From the NCBI GenBank assembly GCA_003255065.1, contig QAOA01005518.1, positions 62,001 through 126,000 on the forward strand: a DNA stretch of 64,000 nt, written 5' to 3'. The notes under the pieces are model-generated. The model was not told the origin of the DNA, searched no databases, and saw only the letters and a program-made list of their open reading frames with translations. The first letter of the stretch is position 1. Every line of letters begins with the position of its first letter. The translations under genes and the position numbers were made by a program. Source of the stretch: Cercis canadensis (lineage: Eukaryota > Streptophyta > Magnoliopsida > Fabales > Fabaceae). Positions 57,812 to 64,000 of this stretch are shown here, piece after piece.

Positions 57812-59840
57812 TAGAGGTGTCAAAATGGGTTAAGCCCGTTGGGTTGGCCCGCCCCGCTGTCAAAATGGGTTGGGTTGGGTTAGCATTTTACTGGCCCGTT
57901 TAAAAACGGGTTTCTGAGCCCGCCCCGTTTGGGTTACGGGTTGATGGCGGGTCGGGGCGGGCTGACCCACCAGTTAATTCCTTTTTTTTTTAAAAAAAAA
58001 AAAAAACATTTTAAATCAAAAATGACAAAATCCCTAACCCCCAAATCCCATTGCTGTTTCTCAGTATCTCGACTCTCTCCCTTTCTTCTCTACTCTCTTG
58101 CACTTCACCGCCGGCCATCACCTCCTTCGCATGCCACCACCGCCGGCCATCACCATCCCAATTGGCACAACCCTTCCCTCTCAAGACCGTAACGAAAACG
58201 AACTTCGACGCCTCACTTGCTGAGCTTCGCCACCATGTCAGAGCCTCTGATTTCGTCGCCATTGACCTTGAAATGACTGGAGTCACCAGTGTGGCATGGC
58301 GCGAGTCCTTGGAATGGGACCACTTTGACGTTCGCTACCTCAAGGTCAAGGATTCGGCTGATAAATTCGGTGTCTGCCTCTTCCGATGGGACCCTTCCAA
58401 CCAGTCTTTCATCGCCTATCCGTAAGTGTTGTTATTTTTTCTCTGCAGTTTGGTTTCTGAGTAAATTGAAGCAAATGTGAAAAAGATTTTGAATTTGATA
58501 AAAATTTGAGTGACGGGTATTGGATTTTTTATAGTCCTGTTATTTTTGAAACTGGGTCAAGTTTGTTAATCAGAAATGACAAATAATTCTCAGAAGCATC
58601 CTAGTATAATGGAAATTTTTATGTCAGTATGGCTGTGTTCTACCATTGAAATAGTTGTAAAAGACAATATTGCAAATCTTGTAGATAGCTCAATATGATT
58701 CTATAGTTTTCGTGTTAATGCAATTGATGAAATGAAATACATAACTTGAATCATTTTCTGGGCTGTGGTTATTGTGGAAGGCATTGGAGCTCTCATGTAC
58801 GGGAGTTCTCTTCCTTTTGTTAGCAAGAGTAGGATGCTAATCACCATGTTTAATTATTGGAAGGCTGGGCTGACATTGGGACTATTCTTGGATTCGTTTA
58901 AGTATTGACTTGATCACATTTTTGGCTTCAGTAATCCCTTCCATTTGAATTCAATATATTCCTCATGTTCTTTTAATACTCAGCTTTTGAGACGCTGTTA
59001 ACTTGTAGTCTATGGATCAAAATTTGTTTGGTATGCATGGGACTTATACTTATCTGAACATGAATCTGAGCTACATTATAAGGTTAAAGTCCCTGCTATG
59101 CTAGTGCTCAGGATAAAGAAGCTAGTTTATTCAAGAATCAAGATGCAAGGTTGATTATTTTAATTTATTGGTCATAGAATATTAAAGGTTGAAAGATTCA
59201 ACAATATACTTCATATGGTTCCATGTACCTTAATCAAGTTCTGTTTGTTTAGAGAAACTATCTCCCTTCACAGAATTTCATTCCTGGATTCCCTTATTCT
59301 TGAGGTTCATTCATCATGGTATCATTAGGATCATGCTATTGGGATCATTGGAATTCATATTCTGCAGGGGCATTCCAACAAATTGAAACATAAAGAGAAC
59401 CAATTTTGGACTTGGTTGATTGATGATATGTAAAGATGGATGAAGCTATAGGTTGATATATTATACTGCTCTAACTATGCATCATCTTGTACTGGGTATT
59501 CTATTTTATGTACAAATTGTTAATTTAACAAAATGATTGCTTTTATATATTTGTAGTACTTGATCTGTTGCTGAAATTTGTTTTATTTCTTCAAAATGTT
59601 GTCAATTGAATGTAATGAAGATTTTTCAAAGAAAATTTATTTTTTTTTAATTAGACTATAATTTTATTTTATTTTATTTTTTAATTTTTGGCGGGTTAGG
59701 CGGGCCAACCCGCAACCCATAGTGGGTTGGGTTGGGTTGATGTTTTTTTAGCCCGTCAAAATGGCGGGCCAGCCCGCCCCGCCCCATTTGGTGGCGGGTT
59801 GAGGCGGGCCGGGGCGGGCCAGCCCGTTTTGACAGCTCTA
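57812..59840. mobile_element. Non-autonomous hAT transposon carrying a captured gene fragment
   Basis: Terminal inverted repeats TAGAGGTGTCAAAATGGG (left) and, inverted, TAGAGCTGTCAAAACGGG (right) match at 16 of 18 positions. ATTAGGAC stands at both sides (57,804-57,811 and 59,841-59,848), a perfect 8 bp target duplication as hAT transposases make. Both subterminal regions are rich in GGGTTGGG and GGCGGGCC words. It is 2,029 bp with no transposase motif. The interior holds exon 1 of a PARN-like ribonuclease gene (about 58,015-58,421) followed by about 1.2 kb without recognisable coding, probably intron sequence. It lies in the Athila LTR, so it moved after that LTR was in place. Confidence 0.92.
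58015..58421 (+). pseudogene. PARN-like poly(A)-specific ribonuclease, captured exon 1
   Basis: An open frame from 58,015 to the 5' splice site. A Ser/Leu/Pro-rich leader, like an organelle transit peptide, is followed by 'FPLKTVTKTNFDASLAELRH', 'RASDFVAIDLEMTGVTS' and 'WDHFDVRYLKVKDSADKF', then 'GVCLFRWDPSNQSFIAYP'. This is the start of the CAF1/PARN DEDD nuclease domain; D and E of 'IDLEMTG' are the first two metal-binding catalytic residues. The coding runs to tatcc/GTAAGTG, a consensus donor, so genomic DNA and not cDNA was captured. Compared with the family block 'KFAVVQFGVC', five residues (AVVQF) are missing in frame. No ATG opens this frame; one at 58,022 opens a shifted frame that stops near 58,190. 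PARN-like proteins shorten poly(A) tails; in plants one member acts in mitochondria. The fragment alone cannot be active. Confidence 0.85.
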
Positions 59841-60118
59841 ATTAGGACTTAATCATTCATGTTAATCTAAGATGAATCAAACCAGTTTTTGATGGATGTC
59901 TAGCTAGGCTACGCCTTTAATCAACTGCATTAATCCTGATTGAATTCTGTAATTTACCATTATAATCTTGTTTCAAAAATTCCCTGTTCTTAAACTTGAA
60001 ATTATTAATTACACATTGCATTCCTTGTGAGAGACTTCCCGGATCATGCCTTCTATTGCATTCTAATTAGGCGATTCAGTTTAATTTAATTGGATTAGCG
60101 ATAATTCTGATCAAATTT

Positions 60119-60136
60119 TGGCGCCGTTGCCAGGGA
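60119..60136 (+). other. Primer binding site (Asp-tRNA type)
   Basis: TGGCGCCGTTGCCAGGGA, five bases after the LTR end. It matches the complement of plant Asp-tRNA 3' ends (TGGCGCCGTTGCCGGGGA) at all but one position, as in Athila elements. Confidence 0.9.
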
Positions 60137-60567
60137 ATATCAATGTTAGTTGATGATTTTAAGTTCCCTTTTTGAATTCTTGTGATTTGATCCCATTTCC
60201 CCTTGTTTTCCCTTCATTTTGGCTTAAATTTGCTCATGCGGGTGCACTGTTCGGAGTAAAATTTTGTGCTCCGATTGACCTGAAACTTGGTCAGTTGAAG
60301 GAAAATGGGCCACTAATCAATAGTCATTGCTTATACCATGAAGTCTTCATTTTTAAGCTAAATTCCACTGTTTTGACCACTTTTCTATTTTTTAAAGATT
60401 TTTTATTTTATTTTTGAGCTTTATTTTCATCTAGTTTTCGTTCTGTGGTGGTTTCAAAATTTTTAAAAATGTTTAGATGGGTCAACTAGTGTTATTTTGG
60501 TGTATTTTTGTCTTTGTTCAGAGTTTTTGGTGTGTTTCTATTTTAGCCAATTTTTGTCCCTATTTCT

Positions 60568-61500
60568 GTGTTTCTATGTTGTGTTCCTGTTTTAGTGTGT
60601 TTTGACATTCTGTCAACCTTGTGTGCATGGTGTATGACTCGGTCTTCTTGTAGTGATTTATGTGATATTGATTATGAGATTGATAAAACATTTCATAGTC
60701 GGCATAGACAAGCTAGGACAAGAGTAGTTGTTGATCCTATTCTTAATCTTGTTGTTGTTAATCCTGTTGTTCATAATTCTGTTGACAACATGGCTGACCA
60801 TAACATAGATGGTAATGTGGATTTTAATGATGTTGCCGATAGGGCTAGAAACAATAACATGCATGCTAGAGCTAGAACCCTTAAGGAACTTGCTGCCCCA
60901 GATGTGGCATACCAACCCTTAGGCATTCAATACCCTGAGTTAGATGTTTCCTTTGAACTTAAGTCCGGATTAATACACTTGTTGCCTAGATTTCATGGCC
61001 TTGCAGATGAGGATCCGCATAGACATTTGAAGGAATTCCATGTGGTGTGCTCAACAATGAAACCACAAAGCATTCTAGAATAGCACATCAAGCTCATGAC
61101 ATTTCCATTCTCACTAACAGATGTGGCTAAGGATTGGATGTACTACCTACGCTCCGGTTCTATCACTTCTTGGAATGACATGAAAAGACTCTTCTTGGAG
61201 AAATTCTTCCCTACTTCCAAAACTGCAGCTATCCGGAACGATATTTGTGGGATTAGACAATCATCAGGAGAGACACTCCATGAGTATTGGGAGAGGTTTA
61301 AGAAATTATGTGATAGTTTCCCTCATCACCAAATCAGTGATCAACTGCTCATTCAATATGTTTATGAGGGCCTAATGCCTATGGATAGAAGCTTAATAGA
61401 TGCAGCCAGTGGAGGAGCATTGGTGGACAAAACCCCAAAGGCTGCCAAGAATTTAATTTCTAAAATAGCTGACAATTCCTAACAGTTTGGTGCTTGGATG
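60568..61500 (+). pseudogene. Athila gag region
   Basis: 'ARTLKELAAPDVAYQPLGIQ', 'FELKSGLIHLLPRFHGLA', 'HLKEFHVVCSTM', 'IKLMTFPFSLTDVAKDW', 'WNDMKRLFLEKFFPTSK', 'GETLHEYWERFKKLC' and 'LLIQYVYEGL' appear in the order and wording of Athila gag. It would form the particle that packages the RNA. The N-terminal part (60,568-60,840) is Asn/Asp/Val-rich and may be partly leader. It is broken. Downstream to about 62,330 lies a Gln/Pro-rich gag tail without a clear zinc knuckle. Confidence 0.85.
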
Positions 61501-62334
61501 GTTCATACCACTAGAGGACTCAATGAGATTGTTGTATCAACTGCTGATCAACAGAGGGTGGAGCATAGACTTGATGACTTGGCATCTTTGGTGAGGCAGT
61601 TAGCCATGTGGCAACATCAACAACCTGCCATACAACCAGTGTAGCCACTCAGAGTTTGTGGCATATATGCTTGTACCTCCTACCCTACTGAAGCTTGTCC
61701 CACCCTTCAAGAGGATGTCTGTACTTGTCCTAACCAAATAGCAGTTGCAGCCAATGTTTTCCCCAACAAGCCTCAGTATTCTTAATTCTAGTATTACCAG
61801 TCTCAACAGCCAAGACATGATCCTTTTTCTACCACATACAACCCTGGTTGGAGAGACCATCCTAACCAGAGACATGGCAACATGCAGCCACAACAACATA
61901 GTTGCCAGTCTTACCAATCATACCAAAATAGGCCACCAGGATTCCAGAATAGAGTATCACATCCATTCCAACCTGCCAAGGAGCAAGCCACCACCTCTGG
62001 TCAAAATGCACCTAACTAAGAAGAGCTCATAAAGCAGTTGGCAACCAACAATCTTCAATTCCAACAGAGCACAGGAGCTACCATACAAAATTTGGAGACA
62101 CAGATTGGCCAATTAGCTTCATCAATTAGTCAATTGAAAGCTCAAGGTTCTGGCCAACTTCCTTCACAAACCATTTCAAATCCAATTGGTAAGAATGTGA
62201 GTACAATTATCCTTAGGAGTGGTAAGGAAATTCCTGAACCTGAACTTGCACCTGCAGTTACACATTCCAGTAGCTAGAGTAAACCAAGTGTACCTGTTGT
62301 TGACCCTAGTAGTTCTAGCCACAGCACTCCAGAG

Positions 62335-63479
62335 ATGGCACAGCAGCATAAGAACACTCATTCTGTTCCTCTACCTTTTTCACAGAGAGCCTTTCAGTCC
62401 AAAAAATTAGATGAGGCAGAGAAAGAGAAGGATCTTTTGGACACATTTAGAAGAATTGAGATCATCATTTTACTATTAGAGGCAATCAAGCAAATTCCAA
62501 AGTATGCAAGGTTCCTGAAGGAGTTGTGCACTCACAAGAGGAAGTTAAAGGGCAATGAACGAGTCAGTATGGGCCAGAATGTCTCTGCCCTCATTCAACC
62601 TATGCCTAAGAAGTGCCAAGATCCTGGAACTTTTCCCATACCTTGTGTCATTGGAAACTGCAAGTTTGAGATGCTATGTTAGACCTTGGAGCTTCTATCA
62701 ATGTCATGCCTAAGTCAGTTTTTTAGTCACTTGGATTGGGGCCCTTGCAGCCAATAGAAGTGGTGATCTAATTAGCAAATAGAAGTAATGCATACCCTAC
62801 TGGCCTAATTGAGGATGTACTAGTCCGAGTTAATGAATTGTTTTTCCCTGTTGACTTCTACATCTTAGACATGGAGGGTGAATCAACAAACAACAAGAAT
62901 CCAATCATTCTTGGGAGACCTTTCCTCAAGACCGCCAGAACCAAGATATATGTGCATTCTGGAACCCTTTCCATGGAGGTCGGTGATAGTATAGTGCAAT
63001 TTAATATCCTTGATGCCATGAGATATCGCATGGAAGACCATTCTCTTTACTGCATTGATATTATTGATGAGTTAGTTGATGAGGTTTATGATAGTCTTCC
63101 CTCTGAATTCCCTAAATTACTGTTCTTGGATGATTCAATATGTTATGACTGTGATGGTGATGCTATTTGCTCTGCTTGCTTAGAGATTACTGAATTTTTA
63201 GAGAGCAATGATTCTGCCACAGAAGCTGCTGCAGTAGTTGATTATGAGGCTGCAGTAATTAATGACCCTGTTGTGGTAGTTAATGAGTATGTAGAGATTT
63301 ATGCAATAGAGGCAGGAACCACGAGTTTGCTCCCTTCCATAGTGCAGCCACCCAAACTAGAGCTTAAACCCCTCCCTAAGCACTTGACATATGCATTCTT
63401 AGAGGAGAATGAGCAGCTGCCAGTTATCATTGCCAAGAACCTTCAACCTGAGCAAGAGGCAAAGTTGTTGCATATTTGA
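62335..63479 (+). pseudogene. Athila protease and linker region
   Basis: 'LDTFRRIEI', 'AIKQIPKYARFLKELCTHKR' and 'VSALIQ..PKKCQDPGTFPI' lead into the aspartic protease block (family DLGASINVMP; here 'LGASINVM' can be read near 62,688). Then 'VLVRVNELFFPVDFYILDME' and 'NPIILGRPFLKTARTKI' follow (family P.ILGRPFL.TA). An acidic linker runs from 63,060 to 63,340. The region is broken. It would cut the Gag-Pol precursor. Confidence 0.85.
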
Positions 63480-64000
63480 GACAGAATAAGAAGGCTATTG
63501 GGTGGACACTGGCATATATACCTAGCATCAGTCCTTCTACTTGCATGCACAAAAGTTTACTTGAGGAAGATGCTAAGTCAGTGAGACAGCCACAGCGACG
63601 GCTTAACCCATTGATTCTGGATGTGGTCAAGAAGGAGATAACTAAGCTTCTTCAAGCTGGGATCATCTATCCAATCTCAGATAGTAAATGGGTAAGCCAA
63701 GTGCAAGTTGTTCCAAAGAAATCAAGAGTGACAGTGGTGAAGAACCAGCATGATGAGCTCATTCCCACTCGAGTTCAAAATAGCTGGAGGGTTTGCATCG
63801 ATTACCGACGCCTCAATCAGACTACCCGCAAGGACCATTACCCACTTCCCTTCATCGATAAGATGTTTGAGCAGCTAGCAGGGAAGTCTAACTACTGTTT
63901 CCTAGACATATTCACTAGTTATTTCCAGATTCACATTGCACTTGAGGATCAGGAAAAGACCACATTCACCTGTCCCTTCGGCACTTTTGCATATCGAAGA
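63480..64000 (+). pseudogene. Athila reverse transcriptase, N-terminal part (window edge)
   Basis: 'WTLAYIPSISPSTCMHK'-type entry, 'LNPLILDVVKKEITKLL', 'GIIYPISDSKWVS', then 'VCIDYRRLNQTTRKDHYPLP', 'DKMFEQLAGKSNYCFLDIF' and 'QEKTTFTCPFGTFAYR' are the Athila RT fingers and first palm blocks. The YVDD region lies beyond the window. It is broken. Confidence 0.85.

Larger units (their letters stand above)
56618..60113 (+). mobile_element. 5' LTR of the Athila element, split by a hAT element
   Basis: It starts TGATAATCACACTTTTATAC and ends GCGATAATTCTGATCA. Removing the 2,029 bp hAT and its 8 bp duplication leaves 1,459 bp, in line with the 1,419 and 1,412 bp solo LTRs elsewhere in the window. 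Shared blocks: 'gagtgggcttggccttatttc' near 56,685 and 'cttctatgaatttctgcc' near 57,500. Confidence 0.9.
56618..64000 (+). mobile_element. Athila-clade Ty3/gypsy retrotransposon (5' LTR to RT; runs off window)
   Basis: 5' LTR (56,618-60,113, carrying a hAT insertion), Asp-tRNA-type primer binding site (60,119), leader, gag, protease and the start of reverse transcriptase, continuing past the window. Athila is indicated by the primer binding site, the gag wording ('ELKSGLIHLLPRFHGLA.E.PH.HLKEF' type) and the RT block. It is broken at several points. It supplies the identity of the three other LTRs of this family in the window. Confidence 0.9.

Noticed and set aside
58022-58192. Frame starting at the ATG at 58,022 as the true start of the captured gene
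   Set aside because: It stops before the nuclease domain and is in a different frame from the PARN motifs.
1-64000. tRNA, rRNA, riboswitch or bacterial-type operon signals
   Set aside because: None seen. The window has plant retrotransposon content throughout, and the tRNA-like matches are primer binding sites.

Overview
This 64 kb window is plant nuclear DNA, almost certainly from a eudicot. It is AT-rich and packed with plant-type LTR retrotransposons (Athila, Tat/Ogre, Sirevirus and a second Ty1/copia group). It also holds short non-autonomous DNA transposons and two recognisable host gene pieces, one from a plant PARN-like poly(A) ribonuclease gene and one from a G-type lectin receptor kinase gene. 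I see no intact host gene, rRNA, tRNA or CRISPR array. Three single N calls, two of them in or beside homopolymer runs, show an imperfect assembly. The species cannot be named from this.

Layout. 1-7,935: an Athila LTR end, then the 3' part of a plus-strand Sirevirus (envelope-like reading frame, polypurine tract, LTR). A complete solo Tat LTR sits in it, and that LTR carries two MITEs. 7,936-8,826: a copia gag/protease scrap fused to a fragment of a lectin receptor kinase gene. 8,827-17,998: a minus-strand Tat element with two long LTRs around a short non-coding interior that carries a 15-copy minisatellite; one LTR holds a solo Athila LTR with perfect target duplications. 18,005-22,808: another Tat LTR piece, an Athila-like 3' region with LTR, and nested inverted-repeat elements. 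24,207-28,277: a solo Sirevirus LTR and a Sirevirus 3' piece. 28,278-42,899: a large plus-strand Tat/Ogre element (LTR, gag, protease, reverse transcriptase, RNase H, second RNase H, integrase) with another solo Athila LTR inside pol. 42,900-48,972: a minus-strand Sirevirus with gag, pol and envelope-like parts. 48,973-50,749: duplicated flank and four tandem copies of a ~367 bp unit. 50,750-56,617: mostly unassigned, with two unidentified exon-like stretches, a copia piece and a gypsy gag scrap. 56,618-64,000: an Athila element entering the window, whose 5' LTR is split by a 2,029 bp hAT transposon.

How the parts relate. The window is a nest of insertions inside insertions. The best single observation is the hAT element at 57,812-59,840: it has an 8 bp target duplication and near-perfect terminal repeats, and it encloses the first exon of a PARN-like gene plus a 5' splice site. 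It is therefore a gene fragment captured as genomic DNA and moved by a transposon. The next best is that the same 5 bp target duplication and the same right flank accompany both the solo Sirevirus LTR at 24 kb and the LTR at 48 kb, so a host locus carrying the insertion was duplicated. All retroelement reading frames are broken, and I treat them as fossils.
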